The position numbers were made by a program, and so were the translations under genes. A stretch of DNA of 64,000 bases from Roseiarcus sp963835955 (GTDB lineage: Bacteria; Pseudomonadota; Alphaproteobacteria; Rhizobiales; Beijerinckiaceae): contig CAWIHZ010000001.1 in assembly GCA_963835955.1 (NCBI GenBank), forward strand, positions 1 to 64,000, written 5' to 3'. The number at the start of each line of letters is the position of its first letter. Within the stretch, counting starts at the first letter, position 1. This document shows, piece by piece, positions 26,512 to 34,780 of the stretch. Under the pieces are notes generated by a model. The model was not told the DNA's origin and ran no database searches. It worked only from the letters and a program-made list of their open reading frames with translations.

Positions 26512-27813
26512 TCAGGCCTTGCACGGCTCGCCCGCTATATAGGTCTGGCGCACGGCGCGATCGTCGCCCATCGTGATTAGAACGAACAGCTCCGCCGCGA
26601 GATCGCCCTCGGCCGTTTCCATCCGATGGGCCATCGCGGGCGTCGCACGTGAATTGAGGACGACCAGATCGGCCTCCTTGCCGGCTTCGATCGAGCCGAT
26701 GCGGTCATCAAGACTGAGCGCGCGCGCGTTGCCGAGCGTCATGCGGTAGAAGGCGTGAAGGGCCGGCCAGGACTGGCGGTTGAGCTGAAGCACCTTGTAG
26801 CCTTCGGCCGCCGTGCGCAGCATCGAATAGCTCGTTCCGCCGCCGACGTCGGTGGCGAGCGCGATCCTCACGCCCGCGCGCGCGAGCCTCGCCTGATCGA
26901 ACAGCCCCGAGCCGAGAAACAGGTTCGACGTCGGGCAGAACGCGGCGACAGATCGGCTGGCCGCAAGCGCGGCGACTTCGCCATCCTCAAGATGGATGCA
27001 GTGGCCGAACACTGAGCGCGATCCCAGAAGCCCAGCGCGGTCGTAGACGTCGAGATAGTTCAGCGCCTCCGGAAACAGCTCGGCGACCCGCGCAATTTCG
27101 GCTTTGTTCTCGTCGAGGTGGGTCTGGACGTAAGTCCCGGGAAACTCGCGCGCCAGCGCTCCGGCGGCCTCTAACTGCTCTTTTGTCGATGTCACCGCGA
27201 AACGGGGCGTTATCGCGTATTCGAGCCGCCCGCGCCCGCGCCAGCGATTGATCAGCGCCTTGCTTTCGTCGTAACCGCGCTGGGCGGTGTCCATGAGCGC
27301 GGCCGGCGCGTCCTTGTCCATCATTGTCTTCCCGGCGATCATGCGCGCGCCGCGCCGCTCCGCTACGGTGAAGAACGCATCGACCGATTGCGGATGCACC
27401 GTGCAATAGACCATCGCCGTCGTCGTGCCGCAGCGGAACAATTCGTCGAGAAAGAACTCCGCGATCCTGCCGCAGTGGGCAGGGTCCGCGAATTTCTGTT
27501 CCTCGACAAAAGTATAGCCGTGCAGCCAGTCGAGCAGCTGCGCGCCATAGGAGCCGATGACCTGGGTCTGGGGATAGTGGATGTGCGCGTCGATCAGGCC
27601 AGGCATGACAATCGCGCCGGAATGATCGTCGACGGTCGCGCCTTCAGGGGCGCGCGCCAAAATGTCTCGCGCCGCGCCGGCTCCCTCGACCCGACCGTTT
27701 GCGACCAGAACGCCGCCGTCCTCGAAATAGACGTAGGCCGCCGATCCTGCCGTCGCCGGATCATCCGTGAACGTCAGGACGCGGCCGCGGATGACCCGCG
27801 CGTTCGCGTTCAT
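26512..27813 (-). CDS. guaD: Guanine deaminase
   Basis: 433 residues. Amidohydrolase fold with metal ligands in DAHIHYPQTQ, THLDENK, HCIHL and ATDVGGGTS. The pattern PGLIDAHIHYPQ with GSYGAQLLDWLHGYTF is specific for guanine deaminase, which makes xanthine and ammonia from guanine. Its ATG overlaps the stop of the allantoinase fusion gene by four bases, so the two are coupled in a purine catabolism operon. Confidence 0.93.
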   Translation of the reverse strand: MNANARVIRGRVLTFTDDPATAGSAAYVYFEDGGVLVANGRVEGAGAARDILARAPEGATVDDHSGAIVMPGLIDAHIHYPQTQVIGSYGAQLLDWLHGYTFVEEQKFADPAHCGRIAEFFLDELFRCGTTTAMVYCTVHPQSVDAFFTVAERRGARMIAGKTMMDKDAPAALMDTAQRGYDESKALINRWRGRGRLEYAITPRFAVTSTKEQLEAAGALAREFPGTYVQTHLDENKAEIARVAELFPEALNYLDVYDRAGLLGSRSVFGHCIHLEDGEVAALAASRSVAAFCPTSNLFLGSGLFDQARLARAGVRIALATDVGGGTSYSMLRTAAEGYKVLQLNRQSWPALHAFYRMTLGNARALSLDDRIGSIEAGKEADLVVLNSRATPAMAHRMETAEGDLAAELFVLITMGDDRAVRQTYIAGEPCKA

Positions 27814-29231
27814 GGCAAAATGGCCTCGAGCCGCAGCGCCGCGATTTTGTCGATCTCCGCCAGCGCAGTTTTTGTTTCGGCCTCCGCGTCATTGGCCAGG
27901 CGACGCTCGAAGGCGGCAAGAATGTAGGCTCTATTCTTCCCCTTAACCGCCATGATGAACGGGAAGCCGAAACGGGCGCGGTAGGCGTCGTTGAGACTCG
28001 TGAACCTCGCCAGTTCTTCGGGGCTCAGCCGGTCAAGCCCAGCGCCTGCCTGCTCGCCCTTCGATTCGGGCGTCAGCGTCCCGGCGAGCGCGAGCCTGCC
28101 GGCAAGGTCGGGGTGAGCGAGGATCAGCGAGCGTTTCTGATCCCCGCTCGCATGGGCCGCCGCGCCGGCCATCGCGCGCGCAAGGCCGCCGGCGGTATCC
28201 GCGTCGGCCCTCAGTCCGGAATCATAGGCCGCCGCCGCGATCCAGGGCGAATGTTCATAGACGCCGCCGAAGCGCTCGATGAACAGGGTGCGGGTCAGCC
28301 GGGAGGGTTTCCACCCGCCGTCGGGCGCGTGTTTGCGGATCCAATGGCGGGCGATGTCGAGGCGGGTCGGCGCCCAGACGCGATCATGGCCCGCGATGTA
28401 GTCGAGGAAGCGCGCCAGCGAGGCCGCGCGGCCGGGACGGCCGACGAGGCGGCAATGCAGCCCGACCGACAGCATCTTCGGCGCGACGTCGCCTTCGGCG
28501 TACAGCGTGTCGAAAAAGTCCTTGAGGTACGCGAAGAACTGATCGCCTGAATTGAAGCCCTGCGGCGTGGCGAACCGCATGTCGTTGGAGTCGAGCGTAT
28601 AGGGGGTGATGAGCTGGGGCCCGCGCGGGCCCTCGAGCCAGTAAGGCAGATCGTCGGCGTAGGAATCGGCGCAATAGAGGAAACCGCCCTCTTCCATGCC
28701 GAGCCGGATGGTGTTGATGGACGAGCGGCCCTGATAGAATCCGAGCGGGCGGACGCCCGCGACTTCGGTATGAATCCGCACCGCCTCGGCGATGTCGCGC
28801 GCCTCGACCTCGGGCGGCGTGTCGCGGTAGTCGACCCATTTGTAGCCGTGAGTAGCGATTTCCCATCCCGCCTCGTTCATCGCGGCGACCGCCTCGGGGT
28901 TGCGCGCCATCGCGGTTGCGACCGCGTAGACCGTCACCGGCACGTCATGCTCCGTAAACATGCGGTGCAGGCGCCAGAAACCGGCGCGCGAGCCGTATTC
29001 GTAGATCAACTCCATGTTCATGTGGCGCATGCCCGGCCACGGGGCCGCGCCGACGATCTCAGACAGAAAGGCTTCCGAGGCGGCGTCGCCGTGGAGGATG
29101 TTGTTCTCGCCGCCCTCCTCGTAATTGATGACGAACTGCACCGCGACCCGCGCTCGGTCCGGCCAATCGGCGAAGGGCGGCGTGCGTCCGTAGCCGATCA
29201 TGTCGCGCGGATAGTCCTTACTCATTGTCAT
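27810..29231 (-). CDS. puuE: PuuE-type allantoinase fused to OHCU decarboxylase
   Basis: 473 residues. Residues 1-305 form a polysaccharide-deacetylase-fold allantoinase (INYEEGGENNILHGD, HGYKWVDYRD, GFYQGRSSINT, GLHCRLVGRPGR), the metal-independent type found with cofactor-free urate pathways. Residues about 310-473 are 2-oxo-4-hydroxy-4-carboxy-5-ureidoimidazoline decarboxylase (FGGVYEHSPWIA, LILAHPDLAGRLA, FGFPFIMAVKGK). The fusion joins two steps on either side of allantoin formation. A shorter start at ATG 29225 is equally good. It is first gene of the operon with guaD. Confidence 0.92.
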   Translation of the reverse strand: MTMSKDYPRDMIGYGRTPPFADWPDRARVAVQFVINYEEGGENNILHGDAASEAFLSEIVGAAPWPGMRHMNMELIYEYGSRAGFWRLHRMFTEHDVPVTVYAVATAMARNPEAVAAMNEAGWEIATHGYKWVDYRDTPPEVEARDIAEAVRIHTEVAGVRPLGFYQGRSSINTIRLGMEEGGFLYCADSYADDLPYWLEGPRGPQLITPYTLDSNDMRFATPQGFNSGDQFFAYLKDFFDTLYAEGDVAPKMLSVGLHCRLVGRPGRAASLARFLDYIAGHDRVWAPTRLDIARHWIRKHAPDGGWKPSRLTRTLFIERFGGVYEHSPWIAAAAYDSGLRADADTAGGLARAMAGAAAHASGDQKRSLILAHPDLAGRLALAGTLTPESKGEQAGAGLDRLSPEELARFTSLNDAYRARFGFPFIMAVKGKNRAYILAAFERRLANDAEAETKTALAEIDKIAALRLEAILP

Positions 29232-29359
29232 CTCTTTTGATCCCTCGCCGCCCGCCTTGCGCCGGCCGGCCCAACGCTACGATAGGATCGTCGTTTGCTC
29301 CAGCCTGCCGAATGCTCCAAAAAGGCCGCAGGCGTTGCTTGCGGGGTTTTGCGACCTTC

Positions 29360-30160
29360 ATGACCGACATTTCCATTCGCTTCGAACCGCCGATCGCCCG
29401 CATCGTCCTCAATCGCCCTGAGCGGCGCAATGCGATCTCGCGGGCGATGTGGCGCGCCCTGCCGGCGATCCGCGCCGCGATCGAGGCGCGCGAGGACATG
29501 CTGGTGGTTCTGGTCGAGGGCGAGGGCGCGCATTTCAGCGCGGGCGCCGACATTTCCGAGTTCGGCGAGGTCTATCGCGACGACGCGACGATGCACGACT
29601 ACGGCGACGCGGTCCAGGACGCCCTCCACGCACTGATGGCGCTCGACCGCCCGACCATCGCCGTCATTCGCGGCGTCGCGATCGGCGGCGGCCTCGCGCT
29701 CGCGCTCGCGTGTGATCTGCGCTTTTGCGCCGCCGACGCGCATCTCGCCTTGACGCCCGCCAGGCTCGGCCTGATCTTTGGCCATGCCGAGACGCGCCGG
29801 CTCGTCGAGCTCGTGGGGCCGGCGCGGGCCAAGGACCTCTTGTTCACCGCCCGCCGGATCGAGACCGACGAGGCGCTCGCGATCGGCCTCATCGACCGCA
29901 GGATCGAGACCGCGTTGCTCGAAACCGTGTTCGGCTATGCGCGCGGGCTCGCGGCGCTCAGCCAGGCGTCGGTCAGGGGATTGAAGCGCGGAATCGACGC
30001 TGTCGCGGCGGGCATGAGCGTCGAGACGCCGGGATTCCGCGCGCTCACCGAATGGGCCGCGCAGGGGCCGGATTTCGTCGAGGGGCGAGCCGCTTTCGCC
30101 GATAAGCGGACGCCGAAATTCGTCTTTCGCGGACCCTCCGCGCCGCTGCCACGGGAATGA
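29360..30160 (+). CDS. Enoyl-CoA hydratase/isomerase family protein
   Basis: 266 residues from ATG 29360. The longer open frame from 29225 runs into the divergent operon's leader. Crotonase motifs include GEGAHFSAGADISEF (oxyanion hole), IRGVAIGGGLALALACDLRF and LTPARLGLIFGHAETRRL. In many alphaproteobacteria a crotonase gene precedes rpsT near dnaA, and here it is two genes upstream of rpsT. The exact acyl-CoA substrate is not inferable. Confidence 0.85.
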   Translation: MTDISIRFEPPIARIVLNRPERRNAISRAMWRALPAIRAAIEAREDMLVVLVEGEGAHFSAGADISEFGEVYRDDATMHDYGDAVQDALHALMALDRPTIAVIRGVAIGGGLALALACDLRFCAADAHLALTPARLGLIFGHAETRRLVELVGPARAKDLLFTARRIETDEALAIGLIDRRIETALLETVFGYARGLAALSQASVRGLKRGIDAVAAGMSVETPGFRALTEWAAQGPDFVEGRAAFADKRTPKFVFRGPSAPLPRE

Positions 30161-30197
30161 AGCCGAGCGGCCGATCGCACCAGCCCAGGATGCCGCC

Positions 30198-30983
30198 ATG
30201 TCTCCCCTCCTGTTGGCGCTTCTGGCGCTGGTCGGCTTCGGCGCCGGATTCGTCGACGCAATCGCCGGAGGCGGCGGGCTGCTGACCCTGCCCTCGCTGG
30301 CGCTCGCCGGGCTCGATCCGGTCGCGGCGGTTGCGACCAACAAGCTCGCCAGCACCTTCGGCTCGGGCTCGGCGACGCTGGCGTTCTGGCGCTCCGGGAA
30401 AGTCGAGAGCGCGATGGCCCCTTCCGCGCTCGCCGCCGCCGCCGGAGCGGCCCTTGGCGCGCTCGCCCTGCCTTACGCGCCGCGCGCGCTGTTGGGCCAG
30501 GCTCTGCCGGTCGTCCTCATCGCGGTCGCGCTCTATTTCGCCTTCGCGCCCAATTTGGGCGAGGGCCGGCGCCGCGCCCGTCTGTCGCCGGCCGGCTTCG
30601 CCGCCACGCTCGCGCCGACGATCGGATTTTACGACGGGGTGTTCGGCCCCGGCGCCGGGTCATTCTACATGATCGGCTTCGTGGCCCTCGCCGGTTTCGG
30701 GCTCATTCGCGCGATGGCCGGCGCGCGCTTCGCCAATTTCGGCAGCAACATCGGCGCGCTGCTGATCTACGCCCTGTCAGGACATATTTTGGTCGCCGCG
30801 GGGCTGGCGATGGGCGCGGGCGCGTTCCTCGGCGCTCGGCTCGGGGCGCGATCGGCCATCCGGGCGGGCGCGCGGCTGGTGCGCCCGCTGATCGTCGCCG
30901 TCAGTTGCGCCATGGCGCTCAAACTGATGAGCGCGCCCGGCGGACTTCTCGCCTCGGGGTGGAAATTCGCCTTCGGCGGTTGA
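30198..30983 (+). CDS. TSUP family sulfite/sulfonate exporter-like membrane protein
   Basis: 261 residues with about eight hydrophobic helices. TauE/SafE (TSUP, YfcA type) signatures are GFGAGFVDAIAGGGGLLTLP at the start and FYDGVFGPGAGSFYMIGFV in the middle repeat, the duplicated GxxxGxxGxGGG pattern of the family. Located in the inner membrane and likely to move small sulfur or organic anions. It lies 37 bases after the crotonase gene and 119 bases before rpsT. Confidence 0.85.
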   Translation: MSPLLLALLALVGFGAGFVDAIAGGGGLLTLPSLALAGLDPVAAVATNKLASTFGSGSATLAFWRSGKVESAMAPSALAAAAGAALGALALPYAPRALLGQALPVVLIAVALYFAFAPNLGEGRRRARLSPAGFAATLAPTIGFYDGVFGPGAGSFYMIGFVALAGFGLIRAMAGARFANFGSNIGALLIYALSGHILVAAGLAMGAGAFLGARLGARSAIRAGARLVRPLIVAVSCAMALKLMSAPGGLLASGWKFAFGG

Positions 30984-31102
30984 CGCGTTCGGCGGGAGCG
31001 GCCTATAAGCCCGGCGACAGAGGCTGGGCGAGGACCCGGCCGTTTTCAGTTTTGAGCGAAGGCGCGCTCGGACCGCCCGAGGCGACAGGGAATCGAAAGT
31101 TC

Positions 31103-31369
31103 ATGGCCAACACGAAGTCGGCCCAGAAGGCCGTCCGCCAGACCGTCCGCCGCACCGCGGTCAACAAGTCGCGCCGCAGCGAAATGCGCACCTATATCGG
31201 CAGGGTCGAGGACGCTATCGCCGCCAAGGACGCCAAGGCCGCCGCCGAAGCGCTGAGCCAGGCCGGGCCGCGGATCGCGCGCGCCGCGCAGAAGGGCATC
31301 GTCCACAAGAACGCCGCGTCGCGCAAAATCGCGCGCCTGACCAGGCGCGTCAACGCTCTCGCCGGCTGA
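31103..31369 (+). CDS. rpsT: 30S ribosomal protein S20
   Basis: 88 residues (MANTKSAQKAVRQTVRRTAV). Lys/Arg/Ala-rich three-helix bundle with HKNAASRKIARLTRRVNAL at the C-terminus, the normal S20 pattern. It binds 16S rRNA early in 30S assembly. In most relatives dnaA follows rpsT directly. Here the next 860 bases contain only repeats and no dnaA. Confidence 0.97.
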   Translation: MANTKSAQKAVRQTVRRTAVNKSRRSEMRTYIGRVEDAIAAKDAKAAAEALSQAGPRIARAAQKGIVHKNAASRKIARLTRRVNALAG

Positions 31370-31549
31370 GCGGATCGAGGCCTCAGAGCGAGCGGAGCTC
31401 GGCGATCCGGCGCTCCGCGGAAGGCGTCGCGTCGCCTAACCAACCTTCTGTCTCCCTGCGGCCCCGCATCGCTCCGATAGCGCGCCGGGGCCGTCCTTCC
31501 CATCCAAGCGAACCCGAAGCCGGAGCCGCGCGCGCGGCCCGGACGCCAA

Positions 31550-31700
31550 ATAATTCCAAGCGAATCCAAGCCGGGCCACACAAAACCAAGCAAATCCAAG
31601 CAAAAAAACGCTTGGATTCTCTTGGATTTTCTTGGATTCCTTCGTCCGAAACCGGACTTTTCAAGGGGTTACGGCAACTCCAAACGAAAAAAAATCATCA
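31550..31700 (+). repeat. CCAAG-rich tract followed by CTTTTCAA...TTACGGC motif, copy 2
   Basis: Tandem AATCCAAGC units and their inverted form make a hairpin (AATCCAAGC at 31593-31601 with GCTTGGATT at 31610-31618, loop of A's). Next comes GGACTTTTCAAGGGGTTACG, CTCCAAACG and an A-run. It is the same layout as at 12178-12325. The rest of 31370-32229 has a partial piece of the long repeat near 31805-31857 (ACCACGGCTTTGGATTTTCC), a GTCCCCG/CGGGGAC palindrome at 31932-31956, and an unrecognised short frame to TAG at about 32152 (ending FKRLIIPPFTAPDRRGSRD). Confidence 0.6.
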
Positions 31701-31931
31701 GGGCTAATAAAAACCATATACCTCTTGTTATATACGCCCGCGCGCCGAACCGGCGGTCTCCGCCTCATCCCTCCGCCTGCGCTGGCGATCGCTTTGCCCA
31801 TGACGAGCGGCACATTACCACGGCTTTGGATTTTCCGCAAAGAATTGTCGGACTCTTATCGCGGCGGCTTTTGGGCCACAATGGTTTGGAGCATCGGGCC
31901 AAGATGGGGAGACGCTCTAACGCGTCATCGA

Positions 31932-31956
31932 CGTCCCCGAACCTGATCCGGGGACG
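31932..31956. repeat. REP-like palindrome (CGTCCCCG ... CGGGGACG)
   Basis: An 8-bp perfect inverted repeat around AACCTGATC. Palindromes of the GTCCCCGGATCAGG type are widespread extragenic repeats in rhizobial genomes. It lies in the rpsT downstream gap. Confidence 0.5.
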
Positions 31957-32229
31957 GCGATGACGATCGGGGATCGAAGGCGCAACCGGCGAAAGGGCCG
32001 CTCAAGGCCGAGCCGTCGGTCGACCGCGCGATCTGGCGCATCAAGCAACAGTCGGGCCTGCTCGCCGGCAAGATCTTCGAGATCGAGACCCATTTCAAGC
32101 GGCTGATAATCCCGCCTTTCACAGCGCCCGACCGCCGCGGCAGTCGGGATTAGGCCCCTCGACCGGCCTCTCAGGCGCTCCTGTCGCTCGCCCTCGGCTG
32201 CGATGATCCGGGGCGTCCGGCCCGCACGA

Positions 32230-32784
32230 CTATTGATTGAACCAGGAGAACAGGGACGGCAAAGCGGGGGCGCGGGGGCGTTGGTCGTTAGCGATGACGG
32301 GCTTCGGCCGGAAGCGCGCGACCGTCGATGGTTCTGCGCCCGGAATCTCGCCTGACACCACCACGGCGGTGTTGGCCATCTTTTCCCGCTTCACTAGCGC
32401 CCATAGCGTGGCGGCGTTCCTCACCGACAACCGCACGCAGCCGTGCGACACGGCATGGCCAAGGGTGCGTTGCTCGTTGGTGCCGTGCACCGCATTGCCG
32501 GTCATGGTGAAAAAAATCGAATAGGGCATCGGCGCATTGTCCCATTCGTCGCTGTGGTGGTCGATGTCCATGCGGAACGGCCTGAAGGCGCCGCTCGGGG
32601 TGTCGTAGCCGTCCGCCCCGGTCGAGACCGGCCATTGGTAAAGCCGCTCGCCGTCGACCGTCACCGTCATGCGCTGGGTGGATTTGTCGATCTGGATCAA
32701 GAGGTCGGCGCAGGCGGCCTGGCCGAACATCGCGACGGCGATGGTTGCGGCCGCTAGCGCGGGAAAATGACGGCGGAACGACAT
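32230..32784 (-). CDS. Periplasmic L,D-transpeptidase (YkuD domain)
   Basis: 184 residues. There is an N-terminal signal peptide (MSFRRHFPALAAATIAVAMF, cleavage after the Ala-rich segment). The YkuD catalytic motif is HGTNEQRTLGHAVSHGCVRL with nucleophile Cys in SHGCVR. The family forms 3-3 peptidoglycan crosslinks or attaches proteins to the wall. It has no lipobox and no LysM domain. Single gene. Confidence 0.9.
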   Translation of the reverse strand: MSFRRHFPALAAATIAVAMFGQAACADLLIQIDKSTQRMTVTVDGERLYQWPVSTGADGYDTPSGAFRPFRMDIDHHSDEWDNAPMPYSIFFTMTGNAVHGTNEQRTLGHAVSHGCVRLSVRNAATLWALVKREKMANTAVVVSGEIPGAEPSTVARFRPKPVIANDQRPRAPALPSLFSWFNQ

Positions 32785-33097
32785 TGCGGAGCCTCGGGCC
32801 TAACCAAGGGTGAGATTGGCGCATCAGCGCCCGCGGAGCAATGGGCGCGTCGGCGGGACAGGTCCGCTCGGCGATTGGCGTCAGGCCAGCACGGCAGAAA
32901 TGTCTGGCGGAGCCGCTTCGACGCCGAACCGCGCCACAATCGGCGATCCGTTTTTGGGACCAGTTGCAGAGATAACTGGACTGATAGCGGCCAATCGAGC
33001 GATCATCTCGAACTCCGGCCGCGGACGTCTTTGGCTGGCGGACTTAGGAGTTCAAAGGAATTTAATGCCGATATAAGCGCTTGCAGGGGAGGAACCG
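32785..33097. other. Gene-free stretch between L,D-transpeptidase and acyl-CoA synthetase
   Basis: No convincing ORF was found. It separates divergent genes, so promoters for both are expected here. The only clear signal is a strong ribosome site GGGGAGGAA just before ATG 33098. Confidence 0.4.
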
Positions 33098-34649
33098 ATG
33101 GAGACAGACCGGCGGCCCGCAGCCGATCCGGATCGGCCCGCTGTCATCATGGCTCGGTCGGGCGAAACGATCACTCATGGAGAGCTGCGGGCGCGCCGCA
33201 ACAGGTTGGCGCATCTGCTTCGCGCCGTCGGCTTGCGACGGTCGGATCATTTCGCCGTCTTCATGGAGAACCATCCGCGCTACATCGAATGCGGCATGGC
33301 CGGCGAGCGTTCCGGTCTCTACTACACCAACGTGAATTCCTATCTCACCCCGAGCGAGCTCGCCTATATCCTCAACAACAGCCTGTCGCAGGTGCTGATC
33401 ACCTCGCAGGCGCGCCGCGCGGTCGCGCTCGAGGCGCTCTCGGGATTGCCCGCGGGTCAGGCTGTGCCTGGTCGTCGACGGGCCCGGCGAAGGCGAACGC
33501 GTCCGCAATTTCGACGCCGCCGTCGGCGAATTCCCGGATAAGGAGATCGCCGACGAGTCGAGTGGAATGGCGATGCTGTACTCGTCCGGAACCACCGGCC
33601 ATCCCAAGGGGATCTTGCGCCCGCTCCCGGAAACGCCGCCCGACGAGTTGACGCCTCTGGCCGCGGCGTTCGCGAAATTCTGGCGCATCCGCCAGGGGCA
33701 GATTTGCCTCGTTCCGGCGCCTCTCTATCATTCCGCGCCCTGGGCGGCGACGTTGCTAACGCTGAAATGCGCCGGGACTGTCGTCGTCATGGAGCGCTTC
33801 GACGAGGAACAGGCGCTTCTGGCGATCGAGACGCATCGGGTCACATACGCCCAATTCGTGCCGACGATGTTTTCGCGCATGCTGAAGCTGCCGCGGGATG
33901 TGCGAGGCCGCTACGACCTCTCCTCGCTCGAATGCGTGCTGCACGGCGCGGCTCCATGCCCGGCGCCGGTCAAACAGGCGATGATCGACTGGCTTGGCCC
34001 GATCGTCCACGAATATTACAGCGCCACCGAAGGGCTGGGACTGGCGATGTGCGACAGCGAGCAATGGCTCGCGCACAAGGGCACGGTCGGCAAGGCGGTT
34101 TTCGGCGAGCTGCGCGTCCTCGACGAGGAGATGAACGAAGTCCCGCCCGGTTCGATCGGCAAACTCTGGTTCAAGACCGCTTCCGCTTTCGAGTACTTCA
34201 ATGACCCCCAGAAGACCGCGGCGGCGATTTCGCCCGACCGGACCATGAGCACCATCGGCGACATCGGCTATGTCGATGAGGAAGGCTTCATCTACCTGAC
34301 CGACCGCGCCGCGTTCATGATCATCTCGGGAGGCGTCAACATCTATCCGCAAGAGTGCGAGAACGTGCTGGCGACCCATCCCAAGGTGCAGGACGCGGCG
34401 GTCTTCGGCGTCCCCAATGAAGAGATGGGAGAAGAGGTCAAGGCGGTCGTGCAACTCATGCCCGGCGTCGAGCCGTCGGACCATACGGAGGCGGAACTGA
34501 TCGCCTTCTGTCGAGAGCGTCTCGCGCACATGAAATGTCCGCGATCAATCGATTTCGAGGCCGACTTCCCGCGGCTTCCGACCGGCAAGCTCTATAAGAC
34601 GCCTTTGCGCGATCGCTATTGGAGAGAACACGAGAGCCGGATCCTATAG
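33098..34649 (+). pseudogene. AMP-forming acyl-CoA synthetase, one frameshift
   Basis: ATG 33098 has a strong ribosome site. The first frame (about 120 residues) gives ADPDRPAVIMARSGETITHG and NVNSYLTPSELAYILNNS. Near 33452-33456 a +1 shift is needed to continue as RLCLVVDGPGEGERV in the third frame. That frame contains MLYSSGTTGHPKGI (P-loop), EYYSATEGLG, GDIGYVDEEGFIYLTDR and the C-terminal lid with PTGKLYKTPLR. Together they make a normal acyl-adenylate enzyme of about 516 residues. The shift sits at a GGG run inside a conserved region, so it is either a read error or an inactivating mutation. Substrate unknown. Confidence 0.8.
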
Positions 34650-34780
34650 AAATGAATCGGCCTCGGTCGCCTGATCGAGGAACGCGCGGCCGCATTGCCG
34701 GCGGAATTGCAAATTACGCGGACGCAGGCGCGCGACCGACCCCGAGTTTATTTGCGCCCCTCTGATCCGGAACCTCTCCA

